Below, piece after piece: positions 1-11,640 of a stretch of 64,000 nt of DNA (the first letter of the stretch is position 1; every line of letters starts with the position of its first letter). Source of the DNA: Sipunculus nudus (Eukaryota; Annelida; Sipuncula; Golfingiida; Sipunculidae); contig CM049311.1 of assembly GCA_026874595.1 (NCBI GenBank), positions 73,842,953-73,906,952 of the forward strand, in the 5' to 3' direction. The notes beneath the pieces are model-generated. The model was not told the DNA's origin and ran no database searches. It worked only from the letters and a program-made list of their open reading frames with translations. The translations under genes were made by a program, and so were the position numbers.

Positions 1-176
1 TGGTAAATATTTCAGAAAAAACTGTTATAAATTGTAGTCATGGTGGACAAGGTGATAGTTAATGGTGAGCAAAGGATACGTTCTACTAATTATTGATAAA
101 TATCACAACGTACCACAAACTAGGTAACATAAGTTTTTTTATACACGCCGCTGTAGGTAAACAAGTATTATTTCAA
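1..176. other. Unassigned AT-rich flank
   Basis: I see no coding or repeat signal here. It ends in TTAA at 177-180, directly before the GGGG that opens the next element. Confidence 0.5.
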
Positions 177-618
177 TTAAGGGGTTAACCCACCAAAGCC
201 GACACGCGTCCCTGCACGTCTCTTGACACGCTTCACGACACAGATGACGTCCAGTGTGTCGCGACGTCCGCCTGTGTCGTGGCAGTGGACCAGCTCACAC
301 GACACATCGTGGAGAAGAACACGACACAAGTAGCGTGTCGGCTTTGCATCGCGGGCCTTGCGACACGATCGAACTTGTTCTATTTTTGTCGTGCGATGAA
401 AACGCGTGTCGGGTTGCGTCGGTTTCTTCTCGACACAACTCGACACGGATCGTGCAGTGGAACTGGACGTGCGACGCACTTTTCACGGCACATACCGACA
501 CGCAGCACTACGTGGAAAGAGTGGGTCAATGTCAAGGTCACTTCCAGCCAATCAGGAGACAATTTTCTGTTGTCTTGCATCGGTCCTGCTTATGACTGGG
601 TATCGGTCCGTCTATATA
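177..618. repeat. Inverted subterminal block rich in CGACAC/GTGTCG
   Basis: The block holds more than ten copies of the hexamer CGACAC or its complement GTGTCG, in both orientations and spaced roughly 15-40 bp. Its outer edge, ggggttaacccaccaaag at 181-198, is the inverse of the ends at 2197-2222 and 3630-3655 (cttggtgggttcacccc). It is therefore the left terminal inverted repeat of the structure running to 3655. Short ORFs in this block are artefacts of the CG-rich hexamers. TTAA at the left edge would suit a Kolobok- or piggyBac-type insertion, but the right edge does not give a clean TTAA, so the superfamily is open. Confidence 0.6.
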
Positions 619-2227
619 GGTACAATACGTATTGTGATACACTCAATTCAATATCCGATATGTATTGACGATAAGCTCCATTTTTCTTTGTATATCATTT
701 CTGCAAGTTCTGAATATATAATGTTTCTTATTTTTTAAATAAACAGCATATTCACTATATTCTGCATTTATACTTGATATTGAATAAATAAAAAACACCA
801 AATCAGTCAATAAAAAAACTGATAAAAAAGCTTTATTTTATGTATCAGGTCCTTTAAAGCAGGTCCTTCAAAACAAAACACGTACAAACCTGAGCAAAAC
901 CGCAGGGGCTGCTCTTCCTCTTTAGGGTGGATATAATCTCATACCACGGGATGAGCCAAGTTTGTCGTTTGATAGAAGGCTTGCAATACGTAATATGTGG
1001 AGTACAAACTTTTCCAGACCCCGTTGCCTTAACCTCATTTACTGGATAGACTACTGAAAATTAAAACAACGATTTTGTTTAAGCCCTTTGCACTCCCCCT
1101 TTCCCACCATTAATTTATATTCGGTCTGGAAAATCATACGCTTTTTACATGTCATGATAGTATACAGTTGTTGAACATTTACCCCTCCCTCAAGGCATTG
1201 ATCATTTAAAGAATATTAGTCAAACGGAGCTTTGGCCGGTGTATTAGCACCTGGGGAAATTGTTGCGCTAACACTTGATTCAAGTAAAGGTAAAATGGTG
1301 AAATTGTAAACCCATATACATGCCCTACTGTGATCACAAAATTAAAAAATAAATAAATTTTTAATTGAATGGTAGCAACAGGTAATATAAAGTATCGATG
1401 TCATCGACGTCAGGAACGTCAGTAATCATGGGCCTCGTGGTTAGGGGGGGGGGGGGGGGTTAGGCGGCAGCATGTTCCTCTCCCTTTTTAGGGAAATGGA
1501 CAAAGTATAACGGGGACAAAGTTTCATGTGTCCCCTTCTTTTTTTTTAGGAGAATAAAACGCGTACTTTTGTACTTAACGATTTCGAGATCATATTTTCA
1601 GTTTCTTGTTTCTTAATATTTATATCAATTCTCCTTCAATTGCGCATCTCATAACAAGAATTTTAGAATACCGTGAATTAATGAAATAATGAAATAATGA
1701 AAATAAGCAAAAATAACTTTTATTTTCAAATTATACATACCGTATTATGTGTTGGAAAATTTTATTGAGAAATTTTTTTTATATTCTGGCTGGTGGCTAT
1801 ACTGTCCTCATTATCATGAACGGGGCTTTTGCCCGAACTCGATGGATTGCCCCCTCATATTTCCTGAAAAACAGGGCTCATGTGAGTATCGCTCAAACGC
1901 GCCCGACTGTCATCGGAGATTTGGTCTTGTTTAAGTCTTAAAATTCAAAATATAAAATTTAAAGTGGCTATAGCTTTATTGCTAAACACTTGCAACAGAT
2001 AATCTAAAAAGGTCAACTTCCGGTCAACACGCGATAATCTCCGTGACATGAACCCCAGTGTGTCGCGGGTGTGTCGGTCAATTGGTTTATTATTTTGGCT
2101 GCACGACACACTTCACGACAAGCTAGGCGACGCAAACCGACACAACTAAGTGTCGGTGTGTGTCGCCTGATTTCTGTGTCGCGCTGTGTCGAGATGCGTG
2201 TCGGCCTTGGTGGGTTCACCCCTTTAA
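619..2227. repeat. Tandem unit 1 of a ~1.5 kb non-autonomous element
   Basis: The unit begins with ggtacaatacgtattgtgat and matches 2228-3655 along its length: the AATAAACAGCATATT block near 740/2350, the caggtcc..aaagcaggt block near 847/2459, the cgattttgtttaagccctt block near 1070/2670, and the GTGTCG-rich end at 2050-2222. It carries about 110 bp absent from unit 2 (about 1345-1495), including a 16 bp G run at 1444-1459. A short ORF (1749-1934) has a counterpart in unit 2 at 3192-3383, but it lacks family motifs and I do not call it a gene. Confidence 0.65.
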
Positions 2228-3655
2228 GGTATAATACGTATTGCGATACACTCAATTCGATAACCGATACGTATTGACGATACGCTCCATTCTACTTTGT
2301 ATATCATTTTCTTCATAAAAGTTCTGAATATATAATGTTTCTCTGTTTTTTAATAAACAGCATATTCTCTATATTCCGCATTTATACTTGATATTGAATA
2401 AATAAAAAAGACCAAATCAGTAAATAAAAAAACTATAAAAAAAATTATTTTATATACCAGGTCCATTAAAGCAGGTTCGAACAAACCTGAGCAAAACCTC
2501 AGCGACTGCTCTTTCTCCTTCATTTGGATATAGTCTCATATCACAGGATGAGCTAAGTTTGTCGTTTGATAGATGGCTTGAAATACGTAATATGTGGAGT
2601 ACAAACTTTTCCAAACCCCGTTGCATTAACCTTATTTACTGGATAGACTACTGAATATTAAAACAACGATCTTGTTTAAGCCCTTTGCACTCCCCTTTTA
2701 CACACCATTATTTTATTTTTTTCTGTCTGGAAAATCATACGCCTTTTCAGTGTCGTGATAGTATACAGTTGTTGAACATTCACCCCTCCCCCAAGGCACT
2801 GATCATTCAAAGCATTAGTCAAAAGAAGCTTTGGCCGGCATCTGGGGAAATTGATCCGCTTACATTGGATCAAGTGAAGGTAAAATGATGGAATCAGAAA
2901 CCGATATACATGACCTACTGTGATCACAAAATTAGGGATATGGACAAAGTATAATTGGGACAAAGTATCATGTGTCCCCTTCACTTTTAAAGGAATGTAA
3001 CTTGTACTTTTGTACTTAACGATTTCGAAATCATATTTTCAGTTTTTTTTGTTTGTTTCTTTATATTTATATCAATTCTCTTTCAATTGCGCATTTCATA
3101 ACAAGAAATTTAGGATATCGTGAATGTTCAAACAAATAATGAAAACTAAGCAAAAATAATTTTTATTCTCAAATTATATATATCATATTATGTGTTGGAA
3201 AATGATATTGAGGTTTTATATTCTGGCTGGGGGCTATACTGTCCTCATTATCATGAACGGTGCTTTTGCCTGAACTCTGGTGGATTGCCCTCTCATAGGT
3301 TTCATGTGAGTATCGCTCAAACGTGCCCGATTGTCATCGGAGTCTTTAATTGTTTAGGTCTTAAAATTCAAAATATAAAATAAAAAGTGGTTAAAGCTTT
3401 ATTGCTAAACTCGCAACAGATAATCTAAAAAGGTCAACTTCCGGCCAAATGCGATAATCTCCGTGACATGGACCCCAATGTGTGTCGCGGGTGTGTCGGT
3501 TAATTGGTTTGTTATTTTTGCTGCACGTCACTCTTCACGACACGCTAGGCGACGCAAACAGACACAGCCAAGTATCGGTGTGTGTCGTCTGATTTGTGTG
3601 TCGGCCTGCGTCGCGCTGTGTCGAGATGCGTGTCGGCCTTGGTGGGTCCAGTCCT
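2228..3655. repeat. Tandem unit 2 of the same element
   Basis: This is a direct repeat of 619-2227, beginning ggtataatacgtattgcgat and ending in a GTGTCG array (3480-3640) with the terminal motif ggccttggtgggtcca. It is shorter than unit 1 because it lacks the G-run segment. Together with the inverted block at 177-618, the pair forms a ~3.5 kb structure with matching inverted ends. The shared end sequence suggests head-to-tail insertion of two copies or unequal duplication. Confidence 0.65.
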
Positions 3656-3659
3656 TTAT

Positions 3660-4290
3660 TTGGGCTTCTCTGCGAAATATAAAAGATTTTGATATAATAA
3701 GAATTTGATATGCTTGGCGAAGATTCCTTTCTTTGTTCGTTTTGAACTTAAGTCTGGACAATATATACGAACTTTTAGAACATAGGGCCTTTGTTCTAGC
3801 AACATATTTTTTTTTAAAGAAGAATATATCATCTTATTGGATATATCTATTATTTGTACAGATTTGTATATGTAAAAATTAAAGTCTAATGGCTTTCCCG
3901 AGTCAAACTGCCTACATACATTTTCTTTCCTAATCAGTGACCACAGAGCATACCTCTTAAAAAATCTGCCCCTGGTATACCTCTATTCGTCCATTGTTTA
4001 AAAGTTGAATAAGGATGATTTAGAAACAAATCTGATCCGGTGATAATCCCTGCATCTATAAATCTTCACCAATTGACAGGTTCTGCAGATAATATTTATT
4101 ATTCCATATTATCTATTGTCTTACGAGGAATACTCCAAAATTTACTATTCAAGAGAATTTCTATATTTGGACAAACTCTTTCTATATGATTATTTAAAAG
4201 TGCTTTCCAGATTTGATAGTTGTCTGATTTTAATGTATCTTTTAATCCATGAGATTCTTGAAGTTAATATAATTGATTCATTATGTGGGG
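3660..4290 (-). pseudogene. Degenerate LINE (non-LTR retrotransposon) ORF2 C-terminal fragment
   Basis: Read on the minus strand, three overlapping frames give LINE-like C-terminal text. RISWIKRYIK near 4255-4226 is followed after a frameshift by SDNYQIWKALLNNH and then NSKFWSIPRK. Another frame further on (about 4050-3910) gives FIDAGIITGSDLFLNHPYS and QWTNRGIPGADFLRG. WIKR/FW/AGI patterns of this kind lie downstream of the RT domain in L1/Tx1-type elements (family knowledge). Stops and frameshifts show that it is dead. No RT or endonuclease domain and no poly(A) tail are visible, so the clade is not assigned. The downstream side abuts the end of the tandem units at 3655. Confidence 0.5.
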
Positions 4291-4569
4291 CATTTGGCCC
4301 CTCTCTGTCCACATCCTGCATTTATCTTGATATTTTTAGTCGAGAAGGCAAATGAAGAATGGGCATTTACCTTGGCAACGTCAAAGGTTAGATATACAAT
4401 TGAAATGGAATAAACGGCTAAACAGTTCCTTGCAGGCATACCAAGTGAAAATAATCTTCAGATATCTGTACGGAAACTAATACAGATATATATAAGTGAA
4501 ATGAAGAAAATGCATTGAAACATTTTATAATTGTTTTTAATTTTAATGAAAATTTAATGGTCTAAAGGT

Positions 4570-5310
4570 TGTAACAGTTATCTGTTTTGTTGTGCGCAGG
4601 AGTGTTACACGTGTCTGTTGACATTCTGATTCGTGTAGCGCAGGCATAGTTCGTTGTAATGGGAACCTCGCTTACTGGGCGCTGGCTCGCGTGTGGGGTC
4701 TGAAGCGTAGAGACAAAGCGTTGTTTTCCTTCTAGATGTTTCGGGTCTGTTCTTGTGCGTGTGTATTGTTTTTGGAATTTTCAATTTCTAAAATTTTCGG
4801 GTGAGAAGCTATAAATAAGGGGCTGTGTTTAGAGCCGGCAGAAAGGAAAATACCAGCGAGCACTGAGAGTGTTACTTTCTCGTTAGTTTTGGGACCATAT
4901 CCGATAATTCCAGTGGTGTCAGATATTCAACGGATTTTAAACAGATTAATTAAGGACTGTCTCCAGTTTGACTTTGGATTATTACTATTTACGTGGATTA
5001 TTGGTGTTAAAGGACTCTTGTAGAGCGGAAACAGTGATTGTATCCAGAAACCAAAGCCTAGGATCCGGACACTCTTGTACTGTACATTTTTATTGCTAAA
5101 CTGTGTAACTGTGTTGATTTAGTGTATTGTAATGTTAGGATTGTTCAAAGAATAAATTATAATTATGTGTTAACAAAAAACCGTTGACTTCATTATTTAT
5201 TCCCCTAGACATTTCACGCTGCCTAGTGTTGCAGAATCTGATTTTAGTTATCTTCGTAACGGGATTTGTGGTCACGATTACGTGATCTGTTGTTATTAGG
5301 TTCCGTAATA
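4570..5310 (+). mobile_element. Solo LTR A of the Ty3/gypsy family
   Basis: It starts TGTAACAGTTATCTG and ends TAGGTTCCGTAATA, matching the TGTTAC...GTAACA ends of the other LTRs in the window. A TATA box (TATAAATA, 4810-4817) precedes the transcribed part, and AATAAA at 5151-5156 is the likely poly(A) signal, so U3, R and U5 can be placed. The flanks are aggt and agga, a weak 4 bp target duplication. No internal region is attached, so it is a product of LTR-LTR recombination. Confidence 0.8.
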
Positions 5311-5589
5311 AGGAATTTTGTATACATTTTTTAAAAGCTTTAAATATTTAATTTTGAAAGGAAAGGAACTATGTAATGTGGGTCCAGTGGATTAATATGT
5401 GTTATAATGAAGTGTACTTATCAATATTCAAAGTCTCAGAACTTTCTTGCAACTACGCGTTAGTATTATTTCAGCTTTTCTTTAACATATCACAAACTCC
5501 TGTTTTGAAATACCCTCACAAGTATATATCCTTAAATATAATAATGTGCTCTACATTATTGAATATGGAAATTCTGTGTTTTATAAAAT
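5311..5589. other. Unassigned AT-rich sequence
   Basis: A 123-codon open frame runs through 5376-5747, but it continues into the repeat at 5600 and has no recognisable domain. I regard it as chance. Confidence 0.4.
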
Positions 5590-5599
5590 CTAGATTTGA

Positions 5600-6050
5600 C
5601 TATGTCTCCCCTCCAATGGGGACAGATATTATGTTTGTTCTTTCGCCGCCGTCGTCGCCTTCTGTGTCATTTCTAGTGACCTCGATGACTTTTGAACGAC
5701 TCATGGAATTTAAAATTAACATTGTTTTTACCAATTTCTCGAACTAGTTCATTGACGAGTTCGAAAACTGGTTATCTTGACCTGAATATTCAAGGTCAAA
5801 TCAGCCAGAAAAGAAGTTATTTGCGAACACTGTAACGTTTAAACTTATAAATTTATTTTCTGGAAATTCGACTCGTGAAATGTTTCTACCAAATCTCGAA
5901 AATGTTCTAAAACTGATGAACTTGACCTTCATCTTCAAGATCAAATCAGACGGAATAGAAATAATTTGTAAATGCTGCGACTTTTGACGCATTCCGTACT
6001 TTTCCCTAAAATGTTGGGAAGGGAAACTCGTAGGGAAGGGAGACATATAT
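5600..6050. repeat. MITE-like element with two ~160 bp internal repeats
   Basis: The ends are inverted: tatgtctcccctccaatg at the left and tagggaagggagacatata at the right. Between them lie two degenerate direct repeats containing (a)ttcaaggtcaaatcag and gaagttatttgcgaacactg / gaaataatttgtaaatgctg. This end-plus-tandem-core design recurs in other arrays of the window. Confidence 0.5.
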
Positions 6051-7650
6051 CCGTTTTTGTATTGCAAAAGCAACCTTATTCTAGTTTTTGTAATTACTTT
6101 CAGTAACAATCGTTGGATCATGCACTTATGCTGAAAATTATGATATTCCGCTGAAGTACCCCCGAAACTTATTCCATTGTCGTGTAAACTTTTCAAATTT
6201 TGACCTTATAAGATTTTTTTATTTAATTTTAAATGTTTTTGAATCTTCTTGTTCCTTTTATTTAAATATTCGTCAATAGAAAGCTTCTTCCTAATGTTAG
6301 CCAAATTCAAATTAGCTATTCGGATTAATGTTAACAATTCCAAGCGTTGGATAATGGCCAAGAAAATTTTAATGTAAAAGTAAATTTGTAAACCTTAAAA
6401 GAATAAACCAGTTTAGGAAAATCTCAACATATTTGAAATCCCACATTAAAGAGAATATATTTAACTCAGAGAATATATGCCCAAGTTAAGTGCCATCAGA
6501 GAACCTTTTTATGAAATGTTAAGGAAAACTGCAAATTTATTTACTCTTAACCATTGAAACGTGCTAAGACCTAAAATAGTCTGATAAGTGACCTGGCTAG
6601 ATTTTCAACATCCAGACATTAAGTAGCCGCAGTTGTTGTATTAAAAATCTAAGCCACTGTGTATTGCTCGCCTGTTCTAGATCTCTCCCATAACCAACAG
6701 ATATTTTGTTGTTGGCATCGCAAATAAACCGCAAAAGAGAGATTAGATAAAATGGCATAAACTCTAACGAATTGGATGCCTGACCATATTGTATTCGTTC
6801 CCAGGGGCCTGCACAATGAAAGATGAACTCGCAGACAAAATACGATCCATTTTATCACAATGACCTTTGCTTGTTTGTTTAGGCGCATGTTTATGTGGTT
6901 GTTGGGGTTTCCTTGCCTCCTAAAGTTTCTTTATAGCTCTCCTTGCTTTACAGGTGAGTTTATAACGTCCCAGCTTGCTAACAAATGTCAACTGCATTTA
7001 GTCGACTGTTTGCTTGTTTCAACATCAATCTTTCATAACGCTATAACGTTATAACAGATTAATACTAGCACCAGGGCGGGCAAACTAACGATTCATTGAT
7101 TATACACATATAGTAGCTCCTTTGGCTAAGCCGTCACCGGTACGATGGTAGATTTCCATGCCATGTTAACTTAAGGACCGCGTGCCTCAAAACGCCTATA
7201 AATGTCCTGCGTTTCCCTTTTATCACTGTTAAAGACCACTGGGCAGTATTGAAGATGGTGGATTCCCTACACGTCTTTACGAAGTGTTTACGGTGCCCGT
7301 GAGTGGTTCCTCAAAATGGTTCCTCTGTATCCAGGCGCTTATAAAACATCTGGTCATTTCATGCGGTTTCTTCCACGCGACATGGAGAGTGTCAAACCTG
7401 TCAGTGACTGAGAATGAAAAGAAAATACTACGCCTTTGGTGGAATTTATGTTTAAACTAGAATCCCTAAATATATCGGCGCATTAGGTTGTTCATTTCGT
7501 TTTGTTTTATCTGCACACCACCCTTATAGTAGTCTTTTTTGGCTTGAAAATAACTATTCTTTCCTTCGTTTAATAATCTTTAAAGTCACTTTCATCATGA
7601 TGGTATTTATTTTGGCGAGTCATACATTAATCCTGGTCATAGATGTACCG
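6051..7650. other. No recognised feature
   Basis: This is AT-rich sequence with only short chance ORFs. I see no repeat shared with the rest of the window. A more GC-balanced stretch at 7110-7420 has no open frame or splice-like structure that I can support. Confidence 0.4.
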
Positions 7651-8482
7651 TGTAACAGGTGTCTCCCTTATTGTGCGCAGGAGTCTTGTCTGTGTCTGTG
7701 TAGCGCAAACATAGTTCGTTGCCATGGGAGACATGCGAGTTTGCCCGGCCCACGTGCGGGGTCTGACGTGTAGAAACACAGCGCTCATGATAATCTGGAA
7801 TTTTCTGGGCTGGTCGCGCTAGAGCGCGTGTCTTGTATTGTTCTTTGGGCGCGTGTGTATTATGTATTGTTGTGTTCTTTGGATTGTTCGTGAAATAGAA
7901 GTTTCTAGGCTTTAGGATGAGAAGCTATAATTTAGAGCTGTGTATAGAGCCGAGACAGAGGAGAGAGAAATATTCCAGCGTACACGGAAGAGTGTGAGTC
8001 AGTGTGTGGACCCTTCCGAAAATTGCAGTAATTATAGATCTTCTTCAAAATTTGTAACGGATTTTATATAGTCTCCAGTTTGCCTTTTGGATCACTTACA
8101 GAATTTCACTTTTGTATTACAACCGATTGATTTTGTGATTGAATTTGACTATTATTCTCTGAGAAGATTTATGTGAACTGTTCATCTGGATTATATATTT
8201 TAAAGGACTTGTTGTCGCTGTGACAGTAGCAGCATCCAGGTACTATACACTTTATTTATTATACTATGATATTGTATTGATTTACTGTTATACTGTTTTT
8301 ATACTGTGTAATTGTATTGATTTGGTGTAATTTTTGTTAACAAACGACCACTGACTTCTTTATTCATCCCCTAGACATTTCGCGCTGCCTAGTGTTAAAG
8401 AATCTGATTTTTTATTCTCCATAACAAAATTTATGCTCGTCACGACTACGTGCATGATCGGTTGTTATTAGGTTCCGAAACA
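7651..8482 (+). mobile_element. 5' LTR of gypsy copy B
   Basis: It begins TGTAACAGGTGTCTC and ends TTAGGTTCCGAAACA. It is followed at once by a primer-binding site and the gag start, so this is a true 5' LTR rather than a solo one. The TATA element is degraded (ctataatttag near 7926) compared with ctataaataagg in LTR A. The stretch ATAACAAAATTTATGCTCGTC at 8421-8441, about 45 bp before the LTR end, resembles an LTR-end plus PBS junction. Confidence 0.85.
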
Positions 8483-8487
8483 TAAAA

Positions 8488-8505
8488 TTCGGGGCTCGTC
8501 CGGGG
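8488..8505 (+). other. Primer-binding site, tRNA-Pro-like
   Basis: Five bases past the LTR end lies ttcggggctcgtccgggg. Its core GGGGCTCGTCCGGG is identical to that of the well-known complement of the 3' end of tRNA-Pro used by murine gammaretroviruses (established knowledge). This fixes the LTR/internal boundary and the direction of the element. Confidence 0.75.
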
Positions 8506-8541
8506 AGCTAAATTGTTTTGAAGATGTTTTAACATCTGAAC

Positions 8542-8719
8542 ATGGCAGATTTCAAACCTGAGACATTTGTTGAAGATCCCGTCCAAAAGTTCAGTTGCTG
8601 CGTTTGAGACAACACTTAAAGCTAGCTGTTAAAAAAGCTTTAGAAAGTCTGATATCATTGCTGAAATTATGCAAGATCTAGTTAGCAAAGGTTTAATTGA
8701 AGAAAGTGAAGTGGAAACA
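8542..8719 (+). pseudogene. gag: gypsy copy B gag, N-terminal fragment
   Basis: An ATG at 8542 opens MADFKPETFVEDPVQKFS. Shifted frames then correspond to the same region of copy C (40898-40700), where a SAP-like helix pair containing KDQLLRFGQHLGL and LRKPDIIAKI follows. Frameshifts break it here, and a satellite-bearing element interrupts it at 8720. In this family the N-terminal region precedes a charged coiled coil and the capsid. The gene is non-functional. Confidence 0.6.
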
Positions 8720-9747
8720 TAAACAAGTGGCCCATGAGTCATGACGCTCAGCTGACTGGGAAGAGATTTGCAAAAGGAATTTTTTTCATCTGAATGGTAG
8801 TATATACCCATTCAACTGAAGCATCAAACAGATTTACCAACAGGCTGAGATTGTGTCTGTATTAATATATCTAAAAATAGAGAAAAAAATTTAAAAAAAA
8901 TACAAGTGGCTCCACCAGTCTGCAGAAACTAATAAAAACACTTGATGGTCAATATCCATGCAAAGAAGCATGGTGGTCTCTGGATTAATTGTTCAGATAC
9001 TTCAGCTTTTGTATCAAATTTTTCATTATTCTGAGGGATACTTTGGAGTCCTTTAGCTTGAAGGATATGGGTAACAGAGACCTAATTTCAGGTTTCCACA
9101 GACACTTTTCATGGGCCTCCTTGCATGACAAGAATGAAGATTCTAGGTCCAGTTGTTACAATTTGTATCCTGTTGACAGATAACCACATCTTTAAAGGTC
9201 TCAAAAATAGAGAAAATAATTGTAAAAATTTGAAAAAAATAGAAGTGGCGCACCCAGTCTGCTGAAACTGATGGAACACGTCATGATCAATATGTATGCC
9301 AAAAACATGAGCATCAGTGTTGTAGTTATTGAGATACTGGAGTTTTTGTATCAAATTTTTCATTATTCTTTTAACAGATGTCCACATTTTCAAAAGTCTC
9401 AAAAATAGAGAAAAAAAATCGTAAAAATCGAAAAATACAGGTGGCGCCACCAGTCTGCAGGAACTGATGGAACATCCCATGATCAATATGTATGCCAAAA
9501 ATCATGACCCTCAGTGATGTAGTACCCCCACTATTCTTGGGGGTACTTTGTGGCCCCATAGCTCAAAGGATATGGGTAACAGGGACCTTTCTGGTTTCCA
9601 AGGAGATTTTTGATGGGCCTCTCAGAATGTCAAGTTACAAGATTCTAGGTCCAGCGGTTACGATTTGTGCCTGGTTAACGGACAGACGGACGGACGACGG
9701 ACAAAGAGTGATCGCTATAGCTCAGCATGACTGAAAGTTAGCTGAGC
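8720..9747. mobile_element. Satellite-bearing non-autonomous element inside gag of copy B
   Basis: Copy C is continuous across this point (gaagttaaaacttaaaaaaa), whereas copy B has 1.03 kb between gaagtggaaaca and taaaaatgacag. One end carries acaagtggcccatgagtcat, and the other agctcagcatgactg plus an (ACGG)-like tract at 9683-9705. The core is three degenerate ~170-340 bp units, each with a GGTGGCGCCACC-like palindrome (8906, 9245, 9440) followed by AGTCTGCAG. The same element occurs in reverse orientation at 44961-47171. Its design resembles the pearl/Helentron-type elements reported from bivalves, but I cannot assign the family from sequence alone. Confidence 0.65.
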
Positions 9748-11060
9748 TAAAAATGACAGCCTTGCTTTACAGTTAGAATTAAAGAAGTAAGAAATGCAAC
9801 ATGAGCTAGCATAAAAAGAGAGGGAAGTATGGTTAGAAAATGAAAGACTAGAAAAATAAAAATAAATTGAGTTTAAACGACTGGAGTTAGAAATACATAA
9901 ACTAGAACATAGTCTACGTGCTGCCCCAACTCAAAGTTTTGATGTTACTAAACACATTATACATTTTAAGAAAAAGAGGTTGATAAATATTTCTTACACT
10001 TTGAGAAGGTAGCTGAAAATTTGAAATGACATAAGGAAAATTGGAGAAAATAAGAAAAAATGCTATTACAAAGTGTTTTAACTGGCAAGGCCAGAGAAAT
10101 TTATACAGAGCTTTCAGTAGAAGCCGCTGCTGACTTTTACCAGGTTAAATGGTTAATCCTGATAAGTTATGAGTTAGTTCCGGAGGCTTACCGCCAGAAA
10201 TTCAGAAATTGGGAAAAGCGCAAAAAACAGACCTACATAGAATTTGCAAGGACAAACGAGCATTTGTTTGATCGCTGGTGTTGTTCTAAAAATGTAATGA
10301 AAGATTATGACAATTTCGGCCAGTTGATTTTGCTTGAAGAATTTATAGGCGCTGCATTACCGCAGATGTTGAAACTTTTCTTGATGAGAAAAGTCCTGAA
10401 ACACTTGACATTGCTGCTCAAGTAGCTGATGATTATTCATTAACACCCAAAATGTCCTTTAATAGCAAATCATACCAAATAATCAGTACGGTCAAAAGAA
10501 GTACTGTCACCCAGTACTAGTAGTCCTGATAACGAAGTCCATTGCTACACCTCAGTGCACGTCCACTGCGTGTGAGTCCAACAAAGACCAGTCATTTGCA
10601 AAGAAAATCTGTAATTGCTGCAAAAAGGAGGTCATCTAATATCTGACTGCTGGAAACTTGCAAATAAAGCAAAGAGTAAACCTTCTGATTTTGTTTGAAA
10701 ATCTATGAAGAGCATAGTACAAGAGCCAAGCTCTTTTCGTGTAAATAAGGGGTACAACTCCTTTATTGACTCTAAAAAAGGGTTTGATGCTATGGAGGCC
10801 ATTGTGCCGTCTGACTCCAAAGAAGAATCCGTAGCTTCCGGGGTAAAAAAACTTAATTTGATTCCTGCGAGGAATTTAATAAGGCTAGGTTCTTTCAAGA
10901 CACCTGCGAGGAGTATCCTTTAAATAAGGCTAAGTCCTTTTATGACTCTTGCAAGAGTATTTCAAATGAGGCCAGGTCCATTTACAACAAACCGAAGTTT
11001 GTTTCTACTGAGGAAAATATCTCTATTGACTCCCATGAGGAGTTTGATTGTAAAAAGGAT
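9748..11060 (+). pseudogene. gag: gypsy copy B gag, coiled coil, SCAN-like capsid and nucleocapsid remnant
   Basis: Past the insertion the reading is a charged, Glu/Lys/Leu-rich segment (9760-9925), then a capsid stretch. The longest open frame (10060-10425) reads LLQSVLTGKAREIYTELSV and YELVPEAYRQKFRNWEKR. This LLxxxLxGKAxExYxxL...YxLxPExYRxxFR pattern is typical of SCAN-like capsids of Gmr1-type Ty3/gypsy elements (family knowledge). A CCHC knuckle is recognisable at 10609-10653 but is broken by a frameshift (CNCCKKE then HLISDC in another frame). A linker with repeated DSCEE-like motifs follows. Multiple stops make it a pseudogene. Confidence 0.75.
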
Positions 11061-11640
11061 GTAGATTTATTTAATGACTCTGACAAATGACTGAATGAGT
11101 GAATGACTGACAAAATAAGTTTATGACTGACACTGTCAGTTTTTTTATTGATGAAACTGAGGTAATAGGTTCATCTCCTGACTCTGAAATGGAGTTGTTT
11201 GAGCCATTCATACATGATGGTTTTGTATCACTTTCAAGTGATTTTTCAGACATTAACCTATTAGAATTTTGAGGGACACTGGTACAGGCCAGACTCTCAT
11301 GTAAGCAAACACATTGCCATTTTAGCAATAATAGGTCCTTTACTGGTGCAAATGCATTAGTAAATGGCGTGTTTTAGACAAGCACACTTCAGTTCAGCTT
11401 CACATTATACATTGAAAGTCAGATTTGATTTCTGGAAATATTACTGCGGGCATTAGAACTACTTTACCCTTTAAGGGAATTCAGTTGCTACTAGGCAATG
11501 ATGTTGCTGGTAAAAAGTACAGCCTGTACCAATAGTGACAGAAAAGCCGTCACTTGATCAGGACACAGATCCTGAAAATCAGGAAATATCTGGTTTTGTA
11601 TCCTTCATTTGCTGTAGCTAGATCTATGGCCGAGAAAAAC
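11061..11640 (+). pseudogene. gypsy copy B protease remnant
   Basis: GACACTGGT at 11275-11283 encodes the aspartic-protease triad DTG within DTGTGQTLM, and further on the frame gives QLLLGNDVAG, as in copy C. Stops surround both motifs. The placement between nucleocapsid and integrase is as expected for a retroelement protease. Confidence 0.6.

Noticed and set aside
177-738. Overlapping ORFs of 66-129 codons in five frames
   Set aside because: They arise from the CG-rich hexamer array, overlap on both strands and have no domain signature.
5376-5747. 123-codon ORF
   Set aside because: It runs from spacer into a MITE-like repeat and shows no motif or coding-like composition.
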